DNA of 64,000 nucleotides from Agrypnia vestita (taxonomy: Eukaryota; Arthropoda; Insecta; Trichoptera; Phryganeidae): assembly GCA_016648135.1 (NCBI GenBank), contig JADDOH010001558.1, forward strand, positions 176,957-240,956, in the 5' to 3' direction. Every line of letters starts with the position of its first letter. Position 1 is the first letter of the stretch. Shown here one piece after another: positions 36,701 to 47,779 of this stretch. The translations under genes and the position numbers were made by a program. Under the pieces are notes generated by a model. It saw only the letters and a program-made list of their open reading frames with translations. It did not search any database and was not told the origin of the DNA.

Positions 36701-36836
36701 CACTGCATTGTCCACATCCATATGCTTTTCCCAGTATGCTGACTGCTGCATTCAATCCCAATGAAGCGATGTTTGGAAGTGATAAATGTACCAGGGGCCC
36801 TGGACCTCCAGGTGTTAATTCTATTTCAGTGGACAT
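36701..36836 (-). CDS. AGO1: AGO1 possible distal alternative first coding exon
   Basis: An ATG with A at -3 opens 45 codons beginning MSTEIELTPGGPGPL and ends in phase 1 at a strong donor (G|gtgagt). Phase 1 is exactly what the exon at 19911 and the cassette at 28486 need. A cag just upstream of the ATG (..ttattgacag|GAAGATG) could be the acceptor of a 5' UTR intron. From memory, some insect AGO1 isoforms begin with MSTE and others with MYPVGQ; I could not check this here. The exon lies inside intron 1 of mRpL53 on the opposite strand. It could instead be a chance ORF with a good donor. Confidence 0.5.
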
Positions 36837-38804
36837 CTTCCTGTCAATAAATTTAGTACTATCATTGGGGATTTATTTATGTAAGAAGTTTAGTAACATT
36901 ACAGATCATTTACTGAATGTAACTGTTGAAGGTATTGCAAAAGAAAATCACACTTCTGAAAATTCTGTGTTTTGAATTTTAGGCTAAATCCAAGATAATG
37001 GTCCCATTGCATGTACAACGAAAATGATTATTTCACTATATTATTGAATATGCTAATAACAAAATGAAAGATAATTTACGTTTAAAAAGTAAGTATTAAA
37101 TAAGATATCACACTTTCAAGTTTCGAAAAATGCACTACATATTTTGACATTTCATAGGCAATATATGAGGTTAGGTTAGGTTATTAGGTTTGGTTTGTTT
37201 AATTTATATTACTATTATTTTAGTTACTATTAAATTAACAGGACATTAAATTATAGTCGAATGCTTATTTTCATTGTATGAACAACGGGACCATATTCTT
37301 GGATTATTCCGAATAAGTGAATAGCAGTAATTAACGACTGGCATTGAAATACTGCAATAGTAATTTGTATATTTTCTGTACATTTTTGACAGTTTGTAAT
37401 GCTTTAAGTGAGAAGGCATTCATTAACATCCATATAATTAAACAACAAAGGCTATTTTGTGTGTATAGTAGGTAGATATTATACAAGTATTTGAGGATGG
37501 CCCTGTTAAAAGCCGCAACAACCGTAGAACTTGTATGAGAAGATGTATGAATGTGGCCGAAGCAAAAGTGGTGTGCCAGGATAGAACAGTGTGGCATTCT
37601 ATCCTCTCTGCCTATCCCTGCGGAGAAATGGCGTGATGGTTAGTTAGTAGATTATTCATACAAAATAAAAAACTGAATTTCTTTATCTATGACAATATCA
37701 CTCATAAAGTATTGACAGTGTGAAAGTATTTTCTCATTCAGCAATATATTCATGTGTAAAAAAAACATTGCGAGTTGGCGAAAATGAGTTTTTCAAAGTG
37801 CCAGTAACAATGTAATATTTTTTTAGATTCTCAGCTTTACATAATGCGTAAATACAACAAACTGGTTTAAATAATGTGCAGAGTGCTCAGTGAAAACGAT
37901 AAATAAAAAAAATTGTAAATTCCCTTAACTTAAAAGCAAAATATGCCGCCACCAATGGTGTCATGCAGGTCTCATGGTTGTTCATAATACAACAATATAT
38001 ACAAAGGATCACTCCATAAATATTACAGAATGTTGGCTGCAAAGATGTAAACATGTTTGTGTATGTAATGTAATAAATGAGTATATAAAAAAAATTGCAA
38101 TGTATTTGATAGAAAGGCTTACTTAGATGCTTGTACAAAATTCATGAAAGGATAATCAGATAGATATTAAATAATAGATGGGATAAGAAGATGACAGTGA
38201 TACACCTGGTGTGATCAAAATCTAAAGAGGGTTGATTTTTTAAGTAATGGACAATCAGAAGAATCTAAGAGAGAAATTCAAGAATGTGTGGTGCCTTATT
38301 TTTTGCGGACCACCTCTAGAGTACGGTATAATAGTATGCAAGTGTTCACATAAAGCAGTTTATATAAATTTGAACAAAAATTCAGGACTCTTATCAGTTT
38401 CTTATAAACTATTCTAACTTTCTCATATGAATTAAATTTGAAGTTTTCATTTAATTTTATGCACATATAGGTATATTTGTTATGTAGGTATGTGTATATT
38501 GTACCCTAATTAAAGACAAAATATAATCAGTACTATTCTTAGAATTATGGTTTTATCTACGCTGATTGCTAAATTTTCCATAGCCAGGAAAGGAATTCCT
38601 ATAATGCAATGGAGAATTAATCATTAAATAATACAATTTATACTACATACTAAATACTTTTAACAGGTTTCCAGAGTGCTTTTTACATTTTTAAAATGAA
38701 TACATTATTTTTTTGGGATATTAGAACAATATTAATAAGAATAGGAAAATTAATTTATATTACTCAGCTAGATATGCTTACTTGATATTTCTATTATTTT
38801 TCAG
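36837..38804. other. mRpL53 intron 1, right part
   Basis: After the AGO1 distal exon the intron is AT-rich. Between 37497 and 37640 lies an inverted copy of the ccatcacgcc/gtaggcagagagg repeat also seen at 52727. No other feature recognised. Confidence 0.5.
37560..37660 (-). repeat. Dispersed insect repeat (CATCACGCC..GGGGTAGGCAGAG type)
   Basis: Contains, on the minus strand, ccatcacgccatttctccgc and ggataggcagagaggatag, matching 52727-52830 in opposite orientation. From memory a common 3' repeat fragment in insect genomes; class not certain. Confidence 0.6.
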
Positions 38805-38932
38805 AAATTTTCTTTATTACATCTCGTCTCCTAAACTAGCTCTGAAGGCGCCTAATTGCTCCATCAGAACAGAAATTGTTTGTGACCGACAAGATCCAAC
38901 CGTCACATTTAAACTGTTACCAGAAATAGCAG
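38805..38932 (+). CDS. mRpL53: mRpL53 exon 2
   Basis: Acceptor tttttcag after a pyrimidine tract, donor G|gtaact; 128 nt. It reads RNFLYYISSPKLALKAPNCS, then IRTEIVCDRQDPTVTFKLLP and EIAG. The S-P-K ... N-C motif and the CDRxDPxV segment match the centre of mL53 (human: SSEKVRSTNLNCSVIADV). The split arginine and aspartate codons agree with the flanking exons. Confidence 0.93.
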
Positions 38933-40605
38933 GTAACTTTTGTAAAAGCTTTATGTTTGCATTAATATAAATTCATTAACTTTTTTAACCCCTGCAAATA
39001 ATGTTTCTGTTGTCTGCCGCACTAAATAATACATGAAAGCGGTGTTTTGACTCAACTGTTTTTCTAATAAAAATTTTTTTTCTTAAAGATAACAATTTCT
39101 TTCGGCTTATCATACTAAGTATTGCTTTACCCAAGGAAAATGATCATAAAATAATGAACTTACATTGGGGTTTTGTTTGTTTTATTTCATATTTTAATAG
39201 ATTTTACAGCCGACGGTACAAAAACAATGTAATATAATATCAATAAACTGAATAAAAAACATATTTGAAAATGAGCAACATTGCGAGCGCTGTTCCGCTC
39301 GATTTGATCACATATTTAGAGTGAACCAAGATTTATTGAAAAGATAACTTTCCAAAATCGTAATCGACGAAACAAAGTCTTTCATACGATATATGATTCG
39401 CAATAAATGTGAAATAAAAAGATAAAAATAACCGAAAACAAGACTCACGCACTGCCAACAGACACTGAGAAATTTTATGTGAATTTATTCAAAGAATTAT
39501 GTCATTTTTGAAAAAGTCTTTACTTCAAACTATTGCAAAATAATAAAAATACAAAATAAACATCAACTTGGACATCTTTTTTTGTTTTTGTCATTTTGCA
39601 CCAATCATAGAAAAAATGGGTCACTTTTAATTCATTCTAAGAATGAATTTTAACTTTTTTACACCGTTCTGATTGGTTGAGAACCTTAATTCGTTCAGTA
39701 AGAATAAACGCGAAGGGATTTTGAACTTTATTCCGTAATATTATAATAGATAAATGGAAAAAAATGCACGTGGGCATAGAAGCCCAGATCTGCGTTCCGG
39801 CAGTTTACGGAGGTAGCACGGATCCGCGTTCCGGCAGTTTACGGAGGTAGCATGGATCCGTGTTCCGGCATACCAAGGTTTAACATTGAGAAGTTTAGGT
39901 ATATCATATTCTTGATTATCAGTTATGCTAAGAGTGGACCTTCATTTTTGTGAATTAAGACCTTCAAGAAGAAAAGTAGGCTATTTTGACTCTTATTAGC
40001 TAAACTAGCTGTTACCTGTCAAAAATGACTTAACATTCGGTCTTTGCTAAGCCCTAGTATATATTTATAGTATCTTTTTGGCGATCTGCGGAGAGGCAGC
40101 AGTAGCGATATCGCTATCGTTGCTGTCTTAAGATTTGCTGGCCCAGGGTTCAACATTCAATTTGTTTTTTAGCTGTGAATTCAAACGAAATTATAGACAT
40201 TGCACGAATACGGACAGACACATGGATGGACAGACAATGAAATCATTATATTTAGATATAGCACTTCATACTAACCAGATCCATGTTACAATTTTAGACA
40301 AAATGTGAATTATTTTGCAGCCATATGCAGAAATTTAAAAAAAAATTTGAGAAAAAGGTTTCTATATATTTTTAACATTTCGTCATACCGACCTCTTATT
40401 TTCTATAAAATTCTAACCTGCCGACTGTGGTTATGCCGAATGCTTTTTTCAATATCATGTCCCTCGTGACTGGCGAGAGAAAGTATTGAATATAACAATG
40501 TATAAAAGAAGTTGAGCAAAGTGCACCTATACCACAACCGTAATCATAAATTTTTATAAACTTTGATTACTTTGCTGAAATAATTCCATGATACCTTTGT
40601 TTCAG
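38933..40605. other. mRpL53 intron 2
   Basis: 1.67 kb of AT-rich intron with a short GC-rich tandem repeat at 39792-39870 and a palindrome agcgatatcgct near 40104. Nothing else seen. Confidence 0.55.
39792..39870. repeat. 34-bp tandem repeat, 2.3 copies
   Basis: Unit GCGTTCCGGCAGTTTACGGA + ggtagcacggatcc, copied at 39792-39825 and 39826-39859 (one difference) and begun again at 39860. Confidence 0.85.
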
Positions 40606-40766
40606 ACCAAGCTGGCACAGAAAAAATTACAGTAAAAAGTTTAAACCTGGATGTTCTGGAATTACTTCAGATCTGCAATAAACACGTAACTCCACTGGCA
40701 CCTAAAGAACAGCAAATTTCTATTTTAAAAACAAAATCAGAAAAGAAAGGAGCCGGGAGGCGCTAA
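40606..40766 (+). CDS. mRpL53: mRpL53 exon 3, with stop
   Basis: Acceptor tttgtttcag; 161 nt to the TAA at 40764-40766. It reads DQAGTEKITVKSLNLDVLEL, then LQICNKHVTPLAPKEQQISI and a basic tail ending KKGAGRR. The LxxLExLxxxNKHV block is the conserved C-terminal helix of mL53. The whole protein is 144 residues, against 112 in human, mostly from a longer N-terminus and basic tail. A second ORF starts 13 nt after the stop with no sign of an intervening polyadenylation signal. Confidence 0.93.
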
Positions 40767-40779
40767 CAAAACTTCAAGA

Positions 40780-40959
40780 ATGACACGTAACAAGAGAGGT
40801 AATTTGCAAGTCATTGATCAAATTTACAACCAGATTCCAGCATTTACCGATGTCTTCACAGAAGATACATTTTATGTGTTTGTTGCTTGTTTTGTCGTCT
40901 CAACGCTGGTTGTAGTTGTGATCTTATCGAGATTTGTCAAAATAAAACCTGTGGATTAA
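40780..40959 (+). CDS. 59-residue single-pass membrane protein, second cistron after mRpL53
   Basis: The ATG at 40780 has A at -3 and opens 59 codons to the TAA at 40957-40959. It begins MTRNKRGNLQVIDQIYNQIP, continues AFTDVFTEDT, then has a hydrophobic helix (about residues 31-50, FYVFVACFVVSTLVVVVIL) and the basic tail SRFVKIKPVD. No family is recognised. It follows the mRpL53 stop by 13 nt, in the same exon, with no polyadenylation signal or promoter between, so a dicistronic mRNA is the simplest reading. A single helix near the C-terminus with a short basic tail suggests a tail-anchored or small organelle-membrane protein; that is inference. Codon use and composition look protein-like for this AT-rich DNA. 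Confidence 0.75.
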   Translation: MTRNKRGNLQVIDQIYNQIPAFTDVFTEDTFYVFVACFVVSTLVVVVILSRFVKIKPVD

Positions 40960-41069
40960 TTATAAAATAGAATTTTTCTTGATAGTTTATCAGCTAAAAT
41001 GAAAACCAAAGTAGTGCCATTGTAATATAATGTATTTCCAAATAATAATGAAAAACCTAGACTTCTACC

Positions 41070-41075
41070 AATAAA
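41070..41075 (+). terminator. Polyadenylation signal AATAAA for the mRpL53 transcript
   Basis: First clear AATAAA after the second cistron, 111 bp beyond its stop, in ..taccAATAAAatgg. An earlier AATAAA falls within the last codons of the small ORF and would cut it off. A TTTCCCCCC run follows about 30 bp downstream. Confidence 0.5.
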
Positions 41076-42609
41076 ATGGTATATTTACACCATATCCAAT
41101 GTTTCCCCCCTCTTAAAAGTTAGATAATGGTTTTCAAAAGAGTTTCCTCACGCTTGCGCAATACTGCAAAGTTTTATACTAAAAGTGCAGACTCATTTTT
41201 TAGCATTCAGCATTTTTTTTAACAAACAAATAATGGACAATTCAATTATTTCTTTAATCACAATGGAATTTTTTTTTTTTTTGTCTTTCTATTTCAAGTA
41301 ACCAATGACAAGCAGTAATGATAACCCGGATGTAGTCCAAAAAATCAGTAATTAATGTTTTTCTAAAAAATAAATACATTTATGAATTTTCCATAATTTT
41401 TAATGATTATTTACATTCATCACAGATGGAGATAATAATTCCAAGTATTTTATAAATGGCTCGAAGAACTAGGAAAATCAGTAATACATTATTACAAAAC
41501 CTAATTTATGCAATATAAAATCAGATGATTTTTATTTGTGAATGGCTTCAGTAAATAATTCTATCAAACTCGAATAAAATTTATAAATACATTTTCAGTC
41601 ACCTGAATTTTACTTAAATAATATATTGGAATACCATAAAATACAAACTATGTTTATGTAGTCCACATATGCATATTTATTATGTTATACCAAATATTTT
41701 GTTTGGAAAATATACTTTGAAAACTTTATACCCTTTGTTTCACTTGGAGATTGAAAACAATTATTCATTTTAGCCTTTTCATCACTATGATTTTGCATTT
41801 CAAGAAATCCATTTAAGATTGTTTTATTGTTTTTTTGGTTATTTTTAATTTCATGTGATCTCTAAAATAATATTTTCATGTGAAAGAAGTAAATATTTTG
41901 TAAAATTATCTAATTTGTTGTTTTAATTTTGTACTATTTCACCTCTAGATAATACAGCAGGATGTCACAGATAGATGATAGTAAAAATAACTTAGCAATA
42001 TAGAATACTAGCAATTAAGCAATTGGTTATTGTTATTTGCTTGCTGCTAGGCTCTGCAGAAGGTTGTATTAGCCACTACGCGGCCAACGTTTCTGCAATC
42101 GGCTCTCGCCCATTGCCTGCTCCTAGGCCCTGTGGGCGGATATATACATATATACAATTTATATAAACAGTCTAATGATTTTAAAATTAATATTATTTTG
42201 ATAAAATGCTTCTAAATCACATAAACATGCTTTCAAAATCAATTATCCATCATCAAATTGACACTGCCAGATAATCATATTCAAATGCATCGCCCTGTAT
42301 TCTTGTCATATGCAAAGTGGCGCTTTTGCTTCTAATCTCATATTAAGTATTTTTGTGTATCAACATAACAAAATATCATATTTTTTTACATATTTCTTTA
42401 AACAATATAAAAGTGATATTCTCGCACTAAATTTAAAGAAAAATGTATCACTTTTCAATGAAAACAATAATGGAAAGTCACAAAGATAAACAATGTACAA
42501 AAATAATACTTTCTTCAATCACCAGGGTGATACATCTTAAAACCTTGAAATGAATATTCACAACATTAGGTTGCAGTAGCATTTATAAATTAGTTCTCGT
42601 ATAATGTAA
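41076..42609. other. Intergenic sequence after mRpL53
   Basis: AT-rich. A GC-richer segment at 42040-42140 (gcagaaggttgtattagcca, ggccaacgtttctgcaatcg) looks like a transposon fragment of unknown class. No gene seen. Confidence 0.5.
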
Positions 42610-43774
42610 GGCCGGTCGCACTTGGGATACGAATTATTACGTACATATTTGTACAATTATTTTTGTCCGTATTGAGCGCGCACATTGTTGTGTTTTGCGT
42701 TGGTCACTATCAGTTACTTTTCGCATTTCTCTAATAACTTTTGTGTCAAATGAATAATCTGTACCTTCTGGAAAACTCTCTTCTTACACTTAGGCTGCTA
42801 TGGCGTCGTCGGCATCGAAGGGATGAATTTGATAAATTCCAACATATTACGGCAGACTTAAATAATGACAAATTTCAGGACTAGAGTGCCACCACGATAA
42901 CTTGGCGTGCAAGGGAGGTCGCCCTTGTCGCGAAACAGAAGTTGCCAGGTTGTAAATTTATTACACAATACATAATGTACTGAATGTCCGGTGACCAGTG
43001 TCAATATAAATTTGGTCGGGTAACAGCGCGCTCCGCAGCGGCCGCTCTATCTGTCAAACTATCAGACGGTAATATTGGTCCATTATTTGCTTTTTCAGCT
43101 TCGCAAAACTTTAATACTTCATTGGCAATTGTTCTTACACCACCCCGGACTGTTTTGAACATAATAATTCAGTGTATAATGGTAATCAAGATGTCACAGC
43201 TCCCGAGCAAATATAAAATTGTACTGAATTACAGGGCGAGGGGTTGCCGCCGGGTGCGGGCGGGGCGGGTTTTAGTTCCAATCCTGCCGCACGCCAAGTT
43301 ATGTTGGGCAGGCAATATCTATCTAATAGATTCACAAATGCTGGGGAGAATCGAAGTGCAACGAGAGTTCATAACATCAGAGAAATATTTTAAAGTTTTT
43401 TTTGTTTGAAGTACATAATTATACCTCACCTTCAATGAACCAAATTATTTAACTTACAGGTATTTTTAGTTCTTTAGTTCTCTGCCATGACTGCGCTGAT
43501 GGTCACGCAGTTGAATCGCTTTGGTCCCACAAACATTTGTGGTCATGTATCAAATTGACAACATTTTCAATATCCATCGTACGAAATCGCAAAAATTTCC
43601 GAACAAATCCGGATCGTGTCGGACGTCGCATCTATACGTGCGTACACGCACTACTAGATCGTGTACAGTGTGCGATGTTCAATACTACTTCGAAGGTCAG
43701 GAAAGCACTTGCGTATTCGTACGTATACGTACTACTCAATTTCGTACGAAAACGCATTCAGTGTGCGGCCGGAA
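42610..43774. mobile_element. Nonautonomous element with degenerate inverted ends
   Basis: Left GGCCGGTCGCACTTGGGATACG and right (other strand) TTCCGGCCGCACACTGAATGCG pair over about 22 bp, and tacgtac words recur next to both ends. An inner inverted pair (aacttggcgtgc at 42898, gcacgccaagtt at 43290) suggests nesting. ORFs at 42984 and 43521-43875 are not recognised and probably arise from composition. Confidence 0.45.
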
Positions 43775-44729
43775 TAACATGCACAAATATAACATCAAAA
43801 CAAGCAAAAGGATTGACTCTCATCCTAGAAATGAATATGACAACTGACCAATGTTACGTCGCTGTATACAGATGACCCTGTTCATCACGACCCTCAGCAA
43901 ATGCGAATTTGTTATATCACAATATTTTTTTGAAATAATTTTATCTCAGCACATATTTGACTTTGACACATGTCAGGAATTGTCATAATGAGTGGTTGCA
44001 GTGTTTGCTATCTTTCTCTATCAATCACATTATACACATAAAGTTATGAGACTTATGATTGGCGAATTAGCTAGTAGTCTTAAAATGATCGGTGAATCAG
44101 CTAGCAGCCTTAAAACAATTAGCGAATCAGCTAGTGCGGACGTAGAATCATCCGAAAAATATCCGATGGAGTTCTGCAAAATTGTTAAAAGGTGAAATTA
44201 TCTACCAAATTTATTTCTAAATGTAGATGTGATGGGAATCTATAAGAGAAGAATACTGCTTCTGGATTTAAAGCTTTCTTGCGGAAATGCATGCGGGGAA
44301 TTAAAAATTAAAATCATTGTTTATGTATCAATCACAAATTCCTTGTCCCATGAAAGATTATTTTAAAAACAATTTACATATTTTTTGGTGATGCAACCGT
44401 AAGGCTTGGATGACACGTAATTTATTTATGTAATGTGCGATGTAAAGCATGGTGATATTATTTGACAATTGAAATTTTTTACCCTAATAAACATAGAGGC
44501 CAAACAAAGGTTATTTTTTGCAACATGGAACAAAACTAATGAATCATTCCTTTTGTTATTTATAATGTTTATTTTATCAGTAAAGTATATCTTCGAAATT
44601 GCAATAAATCCCCCGTTGATTGTGAAATTTCTCTTATCGCAACCGTCCATAACATATCCCCCGCGATCAACTTGTATGTATATTTTTAGGTCAATATATT
44701 ATAGTTGCCAACAGAAAAAATTTAATTAA
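43775..44729. other. Intergenic, with a 30-bp coding-like tandem repeat
   Basis: AT-rich sequence. At 44055-44141 three 30-bp units read MIGELASSLK, MIGESASSLK, TISESASAD in a 67-codon ORF. No other feature. Confidence 0.5.
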
Positions 44730-44776
44730 GGCTGCAAATGCATATTTCGGCATTTTTTACGAATGAGGTTTTTTAT

Positions 44777-46705
44777 TAGAGATGAAACGGATAACCGGTA
44801 ACTATCCGGTATCCGGCCTATTTTTACTATCCAGCCAGATACCGGATGGTACATAATTGAGAAAAATTCGCAAAATTATCGCCAGTAAATTGATAAACGA
44901 AGATACTTGCCGGCAAATAGAAACCACATAATCATAGAAAAATTGTGTATTATTTATTTAATCAACAAATTGGTTAGTATTCAAAATTAACCAATGGTAA
45001 ATTAAGATAGATGAACACTAGTTTTTCTGCATTTTTAGGGGATGATTGGCTTCAGAAAATAGTCTTTCGATCGTATATGCGCTGATACAAGGAGCTGAAA
45101 ACTAAATTCTGGCAAACTTTTTCAAATTTGGATACTGTCTTGAATTAGCTGACCACCAAATATAATGGTCGCGACTACGATCGATTCGAACTCTCTTCAA
45201 ATAAAAGTCAATCTCGCTTGTAATTACGTTATTTTCTTTATCCGGACACTGACTATTATTTTCATTTGCCACTTCGTCAATCAATCCCGAAATGTATCGT
45301 GATCAGTTGATCCATTGGTCAGTGACAGTCTCGTCACTTCTGTTTCTCTTAGCAGGCGTAGAGATGGCGATAAACTTCCACTGTTGGAAGATTCATCGCA
45401 AGACATTTTTATAAACTTTATTTTTATAAGCTCGTATAGTAAGATAATGAAAAACTTATTACTTTATTAATATTGACCATTTCTTAATGATTTAGTACAG
45501 ATTTATCATCATGTCAGCTTTCCACTCGTAAGAAAACGTTTTCTGCGTACATATTGTTCATTTCTAAGAGAATAAAAACTAATTTTTCGGCTGCAGCCTG
45601 TCGAATATTGTAAATAATGTTCAGTTCATTACTTTTATATAAGATCAAAAATTATATCCAAGTTATCGTCCTAAAAAAATTGTAGTCTAGCATACACATT
45701 CTGATATAAATGAATAATAAAAACCAAAAAATGCGAAAAAACACAGAAAAATGCATTTGCAGTGAATTTCCAGCCTTAGTGCCTTCTGTCTAGTATACAT
45801 AATATACTCTCGATATGTAGGTAGATAATATAAATGTATTTTTCATCAAAACCCGGTAGCCTAGTTTGTTATATTTTTTCACCAAATAATTAAATAAATT
45901 TAAAACAAAAGATAAACGGGCCCAGTGTATATGAGGGGTATAAAAGCAAAGGCTACAATATCCCATTAAGGCATTTCTGATATAAATACAAAACAACTTG
46001 ACAGTTGTGACCTACTCAAAGATTCTATGAAATATGCATTTGATTGTAAATAAGTTTAAAAAAATTGCCTCTAATATTTGTGTATAAATAAATATTTTAA
46101 ATGTGGATATTGCTATGTTGCTACCAAATAGTTCACATTATTGCTTTTGCTATGATGTTTCATTCTAAAAACGACATCAAATCTCACTTTAATATGAAGC
46201 GGCTTTTTTGTCACGTGATAAATCCTTAAGGGTTGATTAGGTGAAGTGAATATAGCTATCTTTGTTTTGAATAGTGATTTGGAAATATGATTTTGAAAGG
46301 GATAGATCAATATTTCTATAAAATCTTGAATTCAGTAAATTCCACGGTGACAGAGCATTTAAAAAAATATATTTTGAATATCGCTGCCATTACTTTTATA
46401 CACCTCATATGTAACAGAAAATATGGATAATGGATGACGAACCTGCTTTTTTCCCTCGCCACCACGAGAAATTTGCATTCGACACCATAAATAAACGGCA
46501 TATTTGTTATTATCACTACTGATATCAAAATATTGCTAAATAGGCGATCTGTTTCACTGTCGAATTATTCAAAATTATTTTCTAATATACAAGTTAAAAT
46601 TATAATAAGTGAGCGCAGCAAATAGCAACCGGATATCCGGCTATCTGGCCTAGGGGCTCGCCGGATATCTGGTATCCGGCCAAATCACTATCCATTTCAT
46701 CTCTA
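44777..46705 (-). mobile_element. hAT transposon remnant with perfect 8-bp duplication
   Basis: Ends TAGAGATGAAACGGATA and (other strand) TAGAGATGAAATGGATA, flanked by TTTTTTAT on both sides. Subterminal ccggatatccgg arrays. On the minus strand 45284-45040 encodes a decayed hAT dimerisation domain: EIDFYLKRVR.. YIWWSANSRQYPNLKKFARI, a stop, then SAPCISAY..ERLFSEAN. A family A fragment (45450-45778) is inserted inside. Bases 46085-46345 match 55640-55930. Confidence 0.85.
45450..45778 (+). repeat. Family A fragment inside the hAT element
   Basis: Matches the right end of family A: ttattaatattgaccatttc, attgtaaataatgttcag, ending gcatttgcagtgaatttccagcc. Confidence 0.65.
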
Positions 46706-47524
46706 TTTTTTATTATTCTTTTATATCAGAATGTATATGCTAGACAGCAATCTTTTAAGGGCGACAACTAGATAGAACCTTTGTTCTTATATAAAAATAA
46801 TAAACTGAAAATTATTTATAATAATTTAATAATTTACAATGTTTTCTTATGAGTTTAAAGCTAGCATTTTGATGAATAAACCGTATTAAAATAATTAAGA
46901 AATCTTATATATTAATAAAGTAATAAATCTTTATATTTGCAACAAATTTTTACATTTTTTGGTGATTTTAAAACGCTTTTTTTCGTATAAAGAGATGATT
47001 TTAAACAATATATTGTATTTACTCCTGCTCTTTGAAACTTCACGCACTATTTAAAAGTTTGTTTTTAAATTAAAAAGATGTTAATTACTCTTTAAAAATA
47101 AAAATTCCAAAGCATGAAATATATGGCGTATTTTTCAAATCAGTCTCCGCATGCTGCCGATAGAGGTACATGTCAATTTATGGCTGCTCATTATTTTTGA
47201 TTTAAAATCAGTAGAAGACGTATATCTATGTCAAATTTGCTTTAATTTGAACTAATATTATATTATACTATCGGAAGCAATTGATGTCTCCCGTATAATA
47301 AGGTTTTGAATTTGTTGGTATAACTTTATTTTATGGCCTCACTCGATTTTCTTAAAAATAAGTATCCTGGCGTAGTTGAGTGCCCTGATGTCAAATCTGA
47401 AATCAAAATTTGGCGGTCGTAAGTATTTAAAAAGTCATTACACTTTAAAGTTTGGAGCAAGCTGAAATTTTCGATACGGCTAATCTTTAATATTAATGTG
47501 ACTAAATCAATTTCGCAGTCTATA

Positions 47525-47776
47525 CAGGGCGTCTCATGGCTAGTAGCAAAAACTTTTGGAGTCTTCTTTAATCAATTTTGAATGGAAAATGTGCTTTCCA
47601 TTTTCAGTGAAATATCGACAGTTACGGATATAAGGGATATCTATCATCAATATATATTTTTTTCCAATATTTCTGACTATATTTTCTGTAAAACATTGTA
47701 TTGTCACTACAGTAGCTCAAATGAAATATTAAAAATTCATTTGCTTTTAATATATTACAAGTAAAACACTAAGTAT
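47525..47776 (+). repeat. Fragment of the TA-flanked MITE family
   Basis: CAGGGCGTCTCATGGCTAGTAG then aaaaacttttggagtcttct, as at 26627; the right end is missing. Confidence 0.65.
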
Positions 47777-47779
47777 AAT

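Larger units (their letters stand above)
1..36836 (-). other. AGO1: AGO1 locus (Argonaute-1), 3' end off the left edge
   Basis: Span of the AGO1 gene on the minus strand, from the distal possible start exon to the left window edge. AGO1 loads microRNAs into the cytoplasmic silencing complex (RISC). The exons listed separately all have AG acceptors and GT donors, and their phases agree: proximal start 19 nt, cassette 75 nt, then 281, 201, 244, 223, 246, 166, 134, 185, 316 and 370 nt, a total of 2460 nt or 820 codons. The exon ending at 5224 stops in phase 0 within PIWI. No match to the expected PIWI C-terminus is visible in 1-5223, so the last intron exceeds 5.2 kb. Residue numbers in the exon entries count from the proximal start with the cassette included. 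Confidence 0.95.
44730..47335 (-). mobile_element. Family A element split by a hAT insertion
   Basis: Starts after TTAA with GGCTGCAAATGCATATTTCGG (same end as the 3288 copy) and resumes at 46706 after the hAT element, continuing with ttcttttatatcagaatgta and agaacctttgttcttatata. It fades out near 47335 without its other end. Confidence 0.7.
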
